A DNA stretch of 64,000 bases from Zonotrichia leucophrys gambelii (lineage: Eukaryota > Chordata > Aves > Passeriformes > Passerellidae), in NCBI RefSeq assembly GCF_028769735.1, contig NC_088171.1:63354216-63418215 (forward strand), given 5' to 3'. The notes below the pieces were generated by a model that made no database searches, was not told where the DNA came from, and was given only the letters and a program-made list of their open reading frames with translations. This document shows positions 1 to 13,850 of the stretch, piece by piece. Position numbers and translations under genes: made by a program. Numbering within the stretch: position 1 is the first letter of the stretch; every line of letters begins with the position of its first letter.

Positions 1-3000
1 AATGGACAGTGAGGACATATATTTGTGCAGATAAAGGCAAGCAGACTCATCTGTCAAATCCCATGGTTGTGGTTGCCCCAAGAAGCCCCAAGGTTTCACT
101 AGCCTGAAAGTGACAGCTGTGCTTTCACTGAGAGAAAAGGATTTTAGCTCTTGGATCTCTGTGGCAACTGACCAGTCCCCAGATTTGCAGAGTGCAGGAG
201 ACTTCAGGGCTCTATACACTGAATTTTCTTCATGCAGTCATGCCATGGCCATTTCTGCATCTCACATCTTTTGTGATACCCTTCCAGGCTGTGACTGTGC
301 CCTGTCACATGCCCTTCCTTGTGTATGCACATGAAGTTAGAGAAATGCACATGACCCGAGGCTGCATGGGAGGAAAGCAAGCACATTTCTTCTTTATCAA
401 ATGGAAAAAAGAATCTCTTATAAGGTGATTTTACATATTCATTTTCCTTCGGCAAGAGGCACACATTGTTGAAATTACACACATGTCCTGCTTTCATCTC
501 CTGTGACTTCGGGGGAGTAACATTAACAGAGAGGCAGAGAAATCAGTCTGAGATCTGGGAAACTTGAGAGTAGGGAAGAACTAGAAAGGGAAATGCAGCC
601 TTAAATTACTTCCTCTTCATTACTAGCACCTAGAGTCCCAAGTGACATTGGGTCCCATTTCCAGCAAGTACAACTAAATGCAAGACAATTTACACAAAAT
701 CTCAATTTTTACCTGATTGGGTAAAATGGGAATATTTTTGGATTGACCAGAATGAGAATGCTTTTGTCCCACTGAACCAAAGTATTTCATGCTAGATGAG
801 AGGAGAACATAACTGGGCTGCCAATACTGATGTTCTGCATCAGCTAGTTTATCTCTAGATCAGGATTGTTGCCAGATTAAACCCTGGTACTACACCATAA
901 TGTGCCTGTAGACTGCACCAGCCCTGACAAGTTTGGTAGCTGGAGTGTGCTTGGAGGGAAGGGGATGAGGGGAAGGAGACCCTTGGGCAGTTCAGCTGGG
1001 CACTATTCCATTTGGGGAGTGTTGAAAATTTTCAGTGAAATTAAAATGCAGCTGGAATTGGCTTTTTGAATGCTAGAAGTGCAGCTGGGAAGTAACTGGT
1101 GGGTTAAAACTGCAGATGAAAAGCCGTGGGCACTTGCAGCAATTAAGCAGTCTGGAGTCTTTCAGAGAATGAGCAAAGAACCACACATTTTAAATACAGA
1201 GAAAATATCAGGCAAATATATCTCTGCAGCTTTTTTCTGGCACTTTATTTCATCAACCAGCTAGTAATACTAGTGTTCATACCCTATATATAAATTTTCC
1301 CAATGATTTTTCTTTAAAAAGAGGTTATTTGAAAAAATTATGGTTGAAATTAATAACTCACAAGCCAACATCAGCAGGCCCCTGTTTCAGGGTGTCAGTT
1401 AATGGCTACTTTTGCATTGCTGGGTGGCTGACAATACCAAGTTAAATTATTACAATATGCAGTTAAAATCACTACTGGCCTCCTTTGCATCTTCCTCCAT
1501 TAGCTTCTATTGTCTTTAACATAAGCCCTGGTAATTCTTCCACTGATTTGAATAAATAATAATTACAGTTCAGTAATCCTTGTTATACCATTGCCTAATT
1601 AGTCTCTGTAGCTTTAAGGTTTAAATAATGAAGATATAAATGAATTAAATAGAGGATAAACAAAACCCTCACACGAAACATCTTTCTCTCCAACATTATA
1701 GAAATGTTTCTCAAGGAACTATGGAAAAAAAATTGAAAAGCTTTTCAACTCATTTTCCTGGACAGCTGCCAACTCTTAATTTGTCGACATTTTTATTTTT
1801 CTCTCTTGGGTCTCAGGTAGAAGATGGACCATGTCTTAATATGTATCTTTAAGTAATCTTCTCCTAGGAATGATGCTGCATGCACAAAAGACCCAACATC
1901 CAACAGACCAAACTAAATTCTTCTATGAGTGTATTAAAGCCTATGGAATTACACACAACTAAATTTAGCCCAATGAAGTATTCTGGAGAAGAGAACAAAG
2001 CCTATCAGACTACATACAACAAAGTAGAATACCAGAGCTGCACAGTTGGACAATTTAATTCTATTTTCCTTTGGGCTTGAAAGCTTCTCGGTTGCTAGTT
2101 TCCGTTCTGCACAGCTTTTTATACGACAGCTATCACCACAACATCCGAGTACCTTCCAATAATGCATTAAATAGTGTGACTAACATCTGGTCCAAGTTTG
2201 TTTTCTTATCTTCTCTAATAGTCTGGGAAGTTCTGTTTATAATGAATAATTATCATGAGGAAAGGCATTTGTCCCTTAAGACACTAAAGAAGAGAAGCAG
2301 CATTTTTTACACAGATAATCAAATATTTAGGGGAAAGCACACTTCTTTTCTCCAATTCAAAAATACAGCCTTATATGTTTAAAAAGTACTTTCCACAAAT
2401 GTCTCAGGAAGAACACTTTGCAACACTAATGCATTCCTAATGCCCCCTGTACACAGAATTGTGTCAAGGCAAAATCTTGGGAGAAGAAGCTGCGTTGTCA
2501 AAATGGTAAGAATCAAAGTGACTCACATCCTTGTGGAAGATGCTTGGCCATTTCAGAGAGAGCAGAGCAGGAGGGGAGAGATTAAGGCTTAGATCTTGGC
2601 TGATCCAAGGCCAGTTGGAGTAGACAGTAGGAGTCTCCACATGGCTCCTCTTTCTCCAGAATGGGAAGGAGTTGAGTAAAACGTTCATGCAAATGAAATC
2701 AGAAACAAAGAAGAACTTGGGATTTAAGCAATCCCCTTGTGAATGAGCAGTGTACTTTGCTCACGACACAAAAAGAAATCTTGAAAAAATGAAAAAGAAA
2801 GATGAAGGAATGATCAGAGAGAGCAGAAATACCGTGTTGCACAAAGTGGCTGAAAGCCCTGCGTGAATTCAAACCCCAGGCTCAGTTCTTTTGATACATC
2901 TAACAGATAAATCACGCTGTTGTTTGATCATCTACATTTGAATCTTATACTTCAAATTCAGATGAATCTTAGCAAGCTTAGGAGTCGTTTCTCCCTAATT

Positions 3001-6000
3001 TGAATTCAATTGAGTAACATCTGTGCTGAGAAGCTAATTGCACAGATTTTTCAGTGGTCTTTATGTGAAGTATTTCCTCTTATCCATTTAAGAAATGAAG
3101 CTTTTGTTAGCTCTGCAGATAACCATGGTTCAAATTCATGCCTATCATTAGCATCTTCTTTCTGTTTGTTGTTGTTTTTTCATCAGGTGTTTATGTGAAT
3201 TTGATTCCATCTTCTTACACAGTAATGCAAGATAACAACCCCAGTTTCTGTTCCAGCTCTTTCATCACTTACTGCCTCTCCCTGCAGTGTAGATGCTCCT
3301 GCAAGCCCTAGCTCTGTTTTTGCAGTAGTTTCTGTGGACTTTAGATTCTCTGTGATACAATTGTTTTCAGTAAGATTTTTTTTTAAAACAGTAATTTAAA
3401 CAAAAAATTAAGGTAGAGCTGGAAATCTGAAATTCAAGATGAAGTTGCCTCCAAATTAATCCATCTTGGAAGAATGTCTGGGTATGGTTCAAGACACTTT
3501 GATATACTGACTTCTTAAGGGGTGAATTGATACAAGATTTTTCATCAGGCAGTTCACACTGAATAATTGACAGCTCTGAAGGCCTATGTGTGTGTTCTGC
3601 TAGCAGGAAGGATGGGTCCAGCTTCTGAGAAAGTGGTCAGGGAGTCAGGAATGTTGGTGACACAAAGAAATGGGTACTGATGGAATAACATGAAGGTAGT
3701 GACAGCAATGGCTTTCTGCCTAGTGCTGAAAAGGACCTGTAAGCTCACCTCAGTTACACCACTGGAACTCCAAAGATGCCACAGAGCACAGAAACTTGCC
3801 AGTAACTGGAATCTTGCAGTCAGTAATTTCAAATGATATGTGAAATGTAGTTCGGAGAAGCTGTGATTTATTTCAGTAGATCCCATACCTTAGAATCTTG
3901 TATTTTATCACTGAACCCATACACAAGACTGGTCTTTGTAGACATTTGTGATAACTGCTATAAATGTTTTGTTCAAACAGGACCAGACCCTGCTGTTTGG
4001 TACCATGGATCTCCTCCTCTTCACTCCTGAGGGAGCTGCAAACACAGAATAACACCCAGTAGCTCAAACTTACTTCTACCTTGGTGTGGTTTTCCTGTTT
4101 ATAATTCTCTCACTTTTGTTAGAAAAATAATTTTTCTCCTTTCTCTAAGAATTATATTCGTTATATGTTCTAGAAATAAAGAGCCACTGTTGTGGCTGCA
4201 TTGTTTGTAAGTGGGAGTTTGCTGGTGAATGAAGGAGACCAAATTCTTAAAATAAACTGAATTCAGAAGTATAGAGCTAAAGGCAGGAGCATTTCAAGAA
4301 ACAATTAGAACGCATTTTGAAAATGCAAAGACATAAAAATAAACAAAGCAGCCAGCCTAAATTTGCTTTGATCCCCTATGCTCCAGCATTACTTTTTGAT
4401 CTGTGGCTTTTCACTGAGGTAGAAGAAAGTTTTTATCAAAAATATTCCTATCATTTAGGCACTGTAATAACCTGCAATCTACAAGCTTTCAGGACTCAGA
4501 GAGGTTAGGTAACCACCTTTTGTTCAGCTACTCATTCTCTATCATTTTCATTCTAAGCACCTAAGACAGAATGTCACAGAAATCTGTGGGTTGGTTTCTA
4601 TTTCAGCTGACTTAAACAATGCAAAGTGCTTCAAATGTGTTTATTACTATATTTAAAGATCTCCATAATGAGCAGGAGTATATCAGTGATTTACATATCT
4701 TCTATTACCATCATCCACACTAATAAAGAACTCCAAAATCCTCTCCATCTCTTGTCAAAAGCGTTTTGTTTTCACATGTTCCATATAAAATTTGTCGATG
4801 ATTTGTAAAATGCAAATGAACTGTGGCCAGGTAGATGGATTTATCTTACCATAATATTATGACAGTTTACTTAATAATTTTATTGTGTGAACTGAGAAGA
4901 TTGCTGCTGCTGTGGAAACACAGCAGAAGGCTGAAGAATGCACAAAGGCAGTCAGCACTTGTGGAAGGTAAAGATGTGATGCTTTGTATTGTTGCTGTAG
5001 TCTTAAGGGGAGAAAAAAGGGATGATCTAAAAAAATCCCCCAAAGACTCATTAAGAAGGATTCTATTTGCACATTAGTGTATTGTGCTAAATTTACTTAC
5101 TAATTTTGATGTCAACAGCGACCAGTACTAATGCAAAGCTTATGCAACACCAGTGAATTTAGTATAACAAAAATACAAATTAAAAAAAAAACCATTTTAA
5201 GGCATTAGATTACACCAAACTGTAATTACTAATTCAAGATTACGCAAGACTGTAATTAACAGTTCAGTGTTACAAACACTATCAAAAGGCAACTGATGAC
5301 ACATTTACAGTATACACAAACACCATTGCTAGCAAAGTTTCGACCATATGTTTTTTTTCTTTTTGCTAGAGGTTCAAATGACTTAGGTAAACTGAATGCC
5401 AGCAGGGAAATCCAGCCAGGTTAATGCTGTCTACTGTGTCTCAGTTCAAGACAGGTTTTAATATGCTGTTTAAATTCACCTCTGTCTAAAAATAAATTTC
5501 CTTGACAATAGAGTGTGCTAAGACCCATGTCTTACAGCAGCACACACTTGAATATTTTCCTGACTTAGAGCCACAAGGATACCATCTTCATTTTAAACCC
5601 CTTCTGAGCGAGGCAAATTCAGAGTCACTTCACTAACAGGAATCTTGTAAGGTAAACCACACTTCTCTCCAAAACAAATCCAATAAAAGGAGGTCAGTTT
5701 TATTCACATGTAGTCAGGCCCTATGTAGAGACTTATGTGAAGACTCAGGGCTGATCTTGTTCCATAAAATTGTGAATTCCCTGCCTTTTATGGACCTTCT
5801 AACTGTATTTTAGAAAGATGGCAAGGGACATCAATCTTCACTGGAAGTTATTGATTATATCAGATTAGAAGCATAAGAGGAGCTCATCAAAGTAAAGACA
5901 GCTGGAGGGCAATGGCAGGATTACCTCATGTAGTAGACTTTGCAAACCCAAAATTGAAATAAGTACTCCACAAGGAAGTGCTAACCCTGACACCTTTCTA

Positions 6001-8904
6001 GATTCTGCTGTGGGCCTTCAATACTGCTGACCAATTCAGGGCACCATTTGCCTGAGGGAAGTGGCAGGGGATGTGGACCTTTAGCAAAGTAACTTAGAAA
6101 GATAAGAAACCCCAGTGCTTCACAGAGACCATCCTCGATGCAGGAGGACTCACCTGTGAAGACTCACAGGACTCAAATCTGTCTCCATGAAGACCCAAAT
6201 CTGTCTCCACCTCTTTTCCATTTCTCTTTGCAGTTTCAGGGTGAGCTGGTTGGACAGCACAGACTCAAGGATCCCCATTAGTACTAAGGTCTAGCTCTTA
6301 TCTGTGGGATTGGATGAGGAAAGAGGAATACCTGTGTCAGATGGATCCCATGAGACTGCAGTGGGAAGCTTTCAGAGAAGATCATGCTGTTACAGTGCTG
6401 CCCTCACTGATTTACTGCCTCAGCCTTTACAGTACAAGTCTCTGATCCTATATTGCATCACTTTGCAATGCAGCATTTGTACGTGTGTGTTGCTGCATCA
6501 TCCTGCAGCTTTTGAACTTCCTGTTTTCCACGACCTCTGGCTCAGGGATGGCCCCATTCTGGTGAGCAATGACGTAGCTTCAGCCAATCATCCTGGTATC
6601 CATTGAGTTGTAGCTGCCTGGTACAGGTGGGGAGGCAGACATCAGAGATTTCCAGGCTGGGAAACCTCCTTAGGTCATCATGCTACAACAGCAGGTCCCC
6701 TCAGCAAATCTAAATTGCATCTCTGCTGCATGCTCTAAGATACTTTCCTGAGTGTTGGATTTCTCATTTTACCATTAATGCACCCCATGGTTTATGGTAA
6801 CTGGAAGTTTACCCAAGACCAGTTTGTTGAGGTTCCTTTTCCAGCACCATGGAAGTTTCAGGTAGGAGCAGGACTCACCTGTGTGGCAGGCAGAGCTTCC
6901 CTTGCACCTGCTGCTGGGATCTAACAAGCTGCTCTGGGAACACACTTTGCCATTCTCCATCTTCATTCTTCACCCTTTGCTGCTGCAGCTGCAAGAATAA
7001 TTTCTTTGACTGTGTCACCTTTAACATGATGACAATCATATATGCTTATGTTTTTAAAGCATGCTGGTGGGTTTTATTGTCATCCACTACATGTAGGAGG
7101 CATCCTATACATTCATTCCCCTATCCACAGAAAAGGAAAGGAGAAAGCCCCATCAGTGACTTCAGTAACATCAGGCCCTTCACATACAGGCACATCTTGG
7201 TGTGATGCTGTGCCTGAGGACAGATGGAGTGTACAGCTTTTCACACCTGAGGAAGCTGTGTGGCCTTCTCTTGGTTTGGGGAGCACTCTTGATACATCAT
7301 TTAAATTTTTTGTTCTCTCTCTGTTAGCCTGCAGCATTCCCAGAAAGGCTTCCCATTGTAACAGATCTCAGATAGATCACTGGTCCTACCTCTGTCTGTG
7401 CTCTTTGAACATGAGCTATCATCTCTGGTTTGCAATTAAGATGCTGCAGTGGGACTAACAGCAGGAGCTTCTGGTATACTGAGCTACTGAAAGTTTTGTC
7501 AGCTTGAAGAATTTAAAGGTGAAGTCGTACAGCAAAGCAACTGGAAAAAAAACCACTCATGAAAATCTCTTTCAACAGTCATATGTTAAGAAAACCAGGT
7601 AAAGCTGAAAGAAGAAATTACATAGCTGAAGTATTTTGAACTTGCTATTTGCTATATGCAGCATATAAATTGTTTACTGGAAAGGATTTTAAATATATTA
7701 ATGACACTGCTTTGATCTGCTGTATTCCCTATTCTCTAGCCCTTCTGGTACTGGATGGTGGAAATACAGGAGTTACTTGTGACTTGCCTGGAGCTAAATT
7801 AACTGCTCAAATTTTTCGCACAAACACATTGGTGGTTGGGATATCTTGGTGCAAGGAACAACAGTCAATGCCATTGTAAAGTCTGAGCACTATTGTCTGT
7901 GCTAAAAGAATAGATCCATGGATCAAGAAGAGTTTCACTCACATCAAGAATATAAAAGAGGCAAATATATTGCCATTCTGTGAATATACCAACACACCTA
8001 CCCTCACTGTGTCCTTTAATGTTTGAGACTCTGCATGGTGGCTTTAGATTACTTTTGAAATGCAATTTTCACATTCTTGTTTGTTTTGACTGATATCTCA
8101 ATATAATATAAAGTGCTTGCCAGAAACAATACTTCTCTGTCAGACAAAGGCACCAAAGTAAACATTCCTTGACTTGTGCTTGGCAGCTGTTGAAGTAAAC
8201 CTCTGTCAATAGGAAATTTCTTTTACTACAGTTTTACTGAAACAATTGGTTATTAAATGAATCCTAGGTGATTCAGAGGCATGCAACTCCTACAGCGTAT
8301 TTTTTTATAGTAGATTTTTCCCTTTATGCTTTTACCTTCACCTTGGATTTTTCCTTTACCATAACAAATATGAATTTTTTCAATCATTCAGAGACACAAT
8401 CATAGCAGGAGCAATGGGTAGTCCTGCATCTGCCTTCAAGTATAACAGGGGAACCACAGAGAACTGCAGAGATCTGATCAGTCACTAATTCCCTGCCCCT
8501 ACCCAATCCTCTTTGAAAAATATAAACACACCTGTCTTTTCCCTTCTTCCTGATATTTCTTATATCCTTCCTGAATTTTTGAAGAGGACCACCGATAGGT
8601 CTGAGGCTGCTTTAGCAGGATCTTTAGCCTAGGAAAAATTCATCTGACATGCCTGACTGGAGAGCCTCCAAGCTAACCAGTGATGGTCTCACTTTTTCTT
8701 GCCCAATTTTACCTGTCACTGGTATTAATTTTACGAGCCATTTGCTCACAGACAAATTTTCCTTAAGGAAGATTGATTCATAAAGAGTCTTTACAGAAGG
8801 TTTTTCAGTTCAGGATGGGGTATGAGTTTTCATTAGCCTCCACCTCCCGGTTTCACCTCCTCACCACATGGCCTTCCCTACTCATTACACATCACTGTCC
8901 GTGG
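1..8904. other. Non-coding DNA downstream of RNF182
   Basis: AT-rich sequence with only short scattered ORFs, the longest around 138 codons at 7042-7458 with no recognisable domain. I see no CR1, LTR or RNA gene that I can name. In mammals the next gene on this side is CD83; nothing here resembles it. Confidence 0.6.
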
Positions 8905-9339
8905 TGTTGTGAGGTCCCCAGGAAGAGGTGAGAGATGAGAATTTGACTCTAAGTTCTCAGAAGGCTGGTTTATTATTCTATTCTATTCTATTCTATTCTA
9001 TTCTATTCTATTCTATTCTATTCTATTCTATTCTATTCTATTCTATTCTATTCTATTCTATTCTATTCTATTCTATTGAGAAAGGATACATCAGAAGGCT
9101 AGAAAAGAATGATAATGAAAGCCCGTGACTGACCCCTCAGAGTCTGACACAGCTGATGGTGATTGGTCATTAATTAAAAGCAATTCACATGGAACCAATT
9201 AAAGATGATCCTGTTGGTAAAAAACCTTCAGACCACATTCCAAAGCAATCAGATAATTATTGTTTACATTTCTTTTCTGAGGCTTCTCAGGAGAAAAATT
9301 CTGGCAAAGGGATTTTTCAGAAAATATCATGGTGACAAC
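8905..9339 (-). mobile_element. ERVK-type solo LTR (passerine-like), older copy with internal microsatellite
   Basis: On the minus strand the element starts TGTTGTCACC and ends CCTCACAACA. It shares with the copy at 21388-21771 the AAAAATCC-rich start, the CTCCTGAGAAG block, the AATGTAAACA-like block, the inverted CCAAT region beside TTAATTAATG, the TTATCATTCT block and the AATAAA-bearing end near CAGCCTTCTGA. No matching internal retroviral region flanks it, so it looks like a solo LTR. I could not find clean target duplications. A pentanucleotide array of about 104 bases sits just upstream (in LTR sense) of the shared AATAAA signal region. Naming the family needs a repeat library search. 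Confidence 0.8.
8974..9077. repeat. (ATTCT)n pentanucleotide microsatellite, about 21 copies
   Basis: An uninterrupted run of the five-base unit ATTCT (AGAAT on the minus strand), essentially perfect across about 104 bases, lies inside the LTR at 8905-9339. The related LTR at 21388-21771 has only short AGAATAG-like matter in the equivalent place, so the array appears to have grown from LTR sequence. The ORF across it encodes only a repeated five-residue peptide and is not a gene. Confidence 0.98.
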
Positions 9340-12300
9340 GGTCTCCTCTGGGGACCCCCACTCGTGCTCCCCCACTTCCCTTTGCTTCCCCACAGATGCT
9401 ACCCTACACTTCCCTAGTACCACCACTGACCAACATGCAAGGAGGTCTGAGGGAGTTTTTCTTGTAGTCTGAGGAATCTTCTCTCACCAATTGGTCAAGA
9501 AGAGACAACTCCTTCTTGTAAACATCTTTGACAAACAGAGATTGCCTGCCAGGGGCAGAGATTGAGGTAATAATAGTTTTAATTCTTTCTCTGAGCTTTC
9601 TTGCAGCTTCTCACAGCTTCCCAGGAAAATCCTCTGTTCAGAGGATATGTGATTACTACACACATCCACCTTTTTCCAAGGATGGGTTGCTTTCAGCTCA
9701 GAGTGGGTTTGGCCTACAGTCCAGGGTTCCAAGATCTGCAAGCTTAGAGGCTCATGAGATCTGGATATCAGAAAGCTGATCAGTTCTGGGCCATCCCAGC
9801 TTAACAGAGAAGAAGGAAGCAAAGCATGGCAGGGAAGGTTTTGTAATTTAAAAAATAAAGAAGCACTGCATGAGTTTTATATCTAGCCATCACTAAATCA
9901 AAGTCTCATCCATTCAAAATGCAAATTACCCCAGTGGCCACATACTGGTAAATGTGAATAAATCTTCCTATTCTACCCACTTCTACAAGATCACATACCG
10001 CACCTCTGTGAGTTACACTTTTGTGGTCTGGCTGCACTTGCAACCAGCAGAATTACACAACACTCTTACTTCTTGCAGTCCTGCTAAAAGAAGAAATAAT
10101 TCATGCCAGGGGAGCGTGTGTTGGCTGAGCAGTTCCATTTCCCTGTGCACGTGTGTGCAAATCCCATCTGTGTCCCTGAGACCGGGCTCCACCGACACCT
10201 CTCTGACAACGCCAAGGAGAACCCAATCTGCAGCTGGCTGCCCCCAAAAGCAGCAAACTCTTGTGGACTCAGGCTTTAGAGGAGCCTGCACTAAGGATTT
10301 TCAGGCAAGAACATCCTTCTCTGAACCAGGAACCAGCCCTGTGTTTTTAATAGCCAGTTGGCAAGGCCAGAAAATGTAGGACTCCAATGCAAAATGCATG
10401 CTGCAAACTACTTGCTGGCTGCTACCTGGAATGCTCCCTCATACGTGCTGTCATTTTATTTTAAAAATACACAGTTGAGCAATCATCCAGAAATTTGTGT
10501 GGTTTTAATTCAGTTTTCTTGCAGTCTTCCTTTGCACAAAACACTTTACATACTTGCGCAGTGAACAAAAATATTTTATCTATTTGGTTAAAACACTGTG
10601 AAATACTATCACATACTCCCCTTCAGTCTATTTTTTAAACTGTTCCAATGAATAACAGGAATAAAATCTGAAAGACCTTCAAACCCAGCCATTAAGAAAT
10701 ATGCTTATCATGACAAATCTTTACTGAAAAATTAAAGTTTTATTGAGTGAAACAATTGGTTTTACATTAGTACTTCATTATTTCAGATAGGAATGGTTAT
10801 ATTTTTGCCATTTGCTTCCATGTCATAGTTTCCTTGTCTGCAAGATTATGGTAGATTTCATTGTTCCACTCATGAAATAAACACAAACAAAAAGTTCCCA
10901 CATTATGACTTTTCCTCATTATTCTAAAAAAGACAGTTATAGAAGGCAAAGTTACAGCAGCCAAACTCCTCATAAAACTCATGTTACATTTGGTAAGCCT
11001 CAACTTGATCTGGAATTTAAAACCTATGGATTTTTGTGACAAAGTAAAAAGTAAAGCAATATATGATTAAAACTTCCTTTTTTCAAGTTTGTTGGATTGA
11101 GAATTTCACTCTACAATGTGTCCATAATTCACTGGAGCGTACACACACATTCTGCACATTCTACCTGTCTTTGTGCATTATTTCTGCAATCTCTTGTAGA
11201 GGATCTACAGCTGCTTGCCCTTTCCACCCAAGCCCTATTGTGTGAGCAAACCTTTTCCTCCACTTTCTTTTTTTTTTAATCCCGTTTCTCCCCCAGCATT
11301 TTCAGCCCCTACTTGTGAAACTTCATTAACTATCTGCATGATTCATGCAGCCTCATTGACCTGGCTTTATTATTGTGTTTAATTACTAAAACAAACAAAA
11401 AAGTTGTTAGAGATTTGCAGCTGACCCTAGAAGTGCCCCAAAAAGTTTCAGCCTCATAATTTCATTCTTTGCTGAAAGAAAATAAGCTCTATCTAGTTTT
11501 AATGCAATAATAATGTTTCCTTAGTGTGACTCAGTTTTTCTAACTAAAAGATGGGACACTGATGTAAAGAGCATCAGCATGCAGATCCCCAGGGGCTGAC
11601 CGGAGCCTTCTGTGAGGCCCAGGACAGCAAAATGCTGAGGTCCCTGCTTATATCTGGTAGGACATCTGGAGGAAAAGACTCCAAACCTTTGCCCTACTAG
11701 GCAACATGAAGAACCCAATGTAATGGGCTTACTGTCTAAACAGCATCATTATTAATAATTTTATCTGAGAGCACCTCCTCTTCTTGGAATGAAGAAAGAG
11801 GGACATGAAAAAGGCCACAGAGTTTAAGGAAATAAAAGATTCAGTAAAATGTCTTTAAAAGAAAAACATATTTGTGCAATAAAAAAGGCTCTAGGCTGTA
11901 GTTTGGGATGGCTGCAGCAAGTGGGTGAGGTAGATGCCACCATTATGGCAGGGAGAGATGATGAGCTGCTGCTCAGTCCAGCAGTGTTAGGCCATGTGCT
12001 TAACAGAGATAAAATCCATACAGTCTATGCCAAGATTAAATTAAATATTCTCTGGAATCTACCATCTCCTGCACCCATGTGAACCAGACAATTTAAACAG
12101 GGATATTAGAATGCACAGGATAAACTCACATGTTAGTGGGTTTATCAATGCATATCCATGTAACATATAAAATAACAATAATCAAGTGTAACACCTCAGA
12201 TGTGCTGTCAGGACCAATAAAAATGACAAAGTCATTTCCATGGCTGTAGGAGTACAGGTACCTTATGTGGTCACATGGCTTATCAATAAATGGCACTAAG

Positions 12301-13744
12301 TAGAATCTGTTTCTGAATGCTTCATCCCACCTCAAAGTAAAAAAGAGGAAGTAGTAGAAAAGGTTCAGGCCAGTGCAGTGGCTGGTGGTGGAAAGCCTGC
12401 TGCCTAAGGAGAGATCAAACAGGCTGGACAGAAGGCAGCTGAGGAGAAGTATGAGGGATAAAACCCTGACTTTACCATCTCCAAGGACAGAGGAAGTCCT
12501 GAGGTGTAGAGGAAACAATGCCATCGTACCTCAGAACTGCTTTCCTTATTGGAATAAGTAGGGCAGAAGTATCTCAGGGGGTTTTAAGACAAGCAGACCT
12601 TTTCCACCAAGTATAGAATGAAATTGTGGGACCCTATGCTGTGGGAATTTATAGGTGCCTAGTGGGCACCTATAAGTGGGTTAAACACAACATTTAAAGG
12701 AATCCAAAGAAGTCCATAGGCAAGGATGAAATCCACAGGCACAAACTCCATCTCAAGAGATATCCAACTGCGGATTGCCATATATTAGGAGGTATATGAG
12801 GAGCTCTACATCATGTGGGCTCTCCATATTCCTTTTTTATGTGCACCCACTACAGCGCTGAGGTTAGAGACACCCAGCAGACCTCCCACCTGGCCCAGGG
12901 TCAGCATAAAGCATAGCACTGCTTTTTTGAAGTAAATAGCTTATGAATGCAAAACCACATAAAATCTAGCTGTCCACCTAGGATTTTCTTAGTCACACTG
13001 CTCCTTCTTGTCCTTTGAATGAGGCAGAGGATTATCTAATATATTGTAATTAAATCAGAAATGCAGTTACTGTTGTCAAAACATGAGTCATTTTTTCATG
13101 CACAGATCTGATCCTAGTGACACAGTTGCAAAGGCATCTTTTCAAACTCTGGATTCATTTTTTCTTCTCAGCGAGGCTGTCAGCAAAAACTGCTTAGCAG
13201 TGAGTGGCAATCAATCCAGCCTTGTCTCTCAACAAGTTACAGAGTTTTGACATAGTGTGATTCTCATCTTAGAGGTTTTCTTATGAAAAGAAAATTCAAA
13301 TGCTTTTTGAAAGTGTACTTTTAATAAAATCATCCACTTTTAGAAAGAAAAGCTCTATCCAAAGAAGTAGGCTCTTCGCCTCAGCACCTCTTGAAATTTC
13401 AATATTGCCATGCATGCACTTGGGAAGATGCATTTCTTCAGTTTCACTTGACATTCTTGACATTTTTCACTCCCTAATGCAGAAAGCAGTGTCAGCCAGG
13501 ACTTGCCAGGAAATATACCCACTGGTACATGGTACACCATCTCAGTGAAGTATTAGCTGCTCAGCTACTGCTTGCTTGTATCTTTTGTTACTTGAATAAC
13601 AAGAATAATGAATTATTCAGCTACAGTATGAAATGGATAAATACGATACATTTCCCAGATTTCATAAAAGTTAAAATAGTGGGCACAGAAGAAAGGGACT
13701 ACATTATGCAGAAGAAAAAAAATGGGATCAGTATGAGGCAAGTA
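9340..13744. other. Non-coding stretch
   Basis: No recognisable gene. ORFs of 112-141 codons at 9484-9822, 9954-10379 and 12126-12524 lack known domains and overlap on both strands. The only structure noted is the hairpin at 12649-12675. Confidence 0.6.
12649..12675. other. Perfect 11-bp inverted repeat with 5-base loop
   Basis: Arms TTATAGGTGCC (12649-12659) and GGCACCTATAA (12665-12675) are exact complements around the loop TAGTG. No T-run or known element is attached. Function unknown. Confidence 0.85.
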
Positions 13745-13850
13745 TTTTCTAACAAAGAAGCCTATTAAATGGCTGAGAAGTCCCTTGTGGGAAGAGGTGG
13801 AGGCCTCATCACTTTAGATATTTAAAACCAGACTAGACAAAGCATTCATC
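13745..13850 (+). mobile_element. Possible CR1 LINE fragment
   Basis: GGAAGAGGTGGAGGCCTCAT, then TTTAGATATTTAAAACCAGA and CTAGACAAAGCATTCATCTC, resemble the CR1 stretch that reads roughly 'gaggttgtggagtctcc...gagatattcaaaaccc..ctggac'. The match is short and ends without a CR1 tail, so confidence is moderate. Confidence 0.5.

Noticed and set aside
8928..9128. ORF with a repeated five-residue peptide
   Set aside because: It is only the translation of the ATTCT microsatellite inside an LTR.
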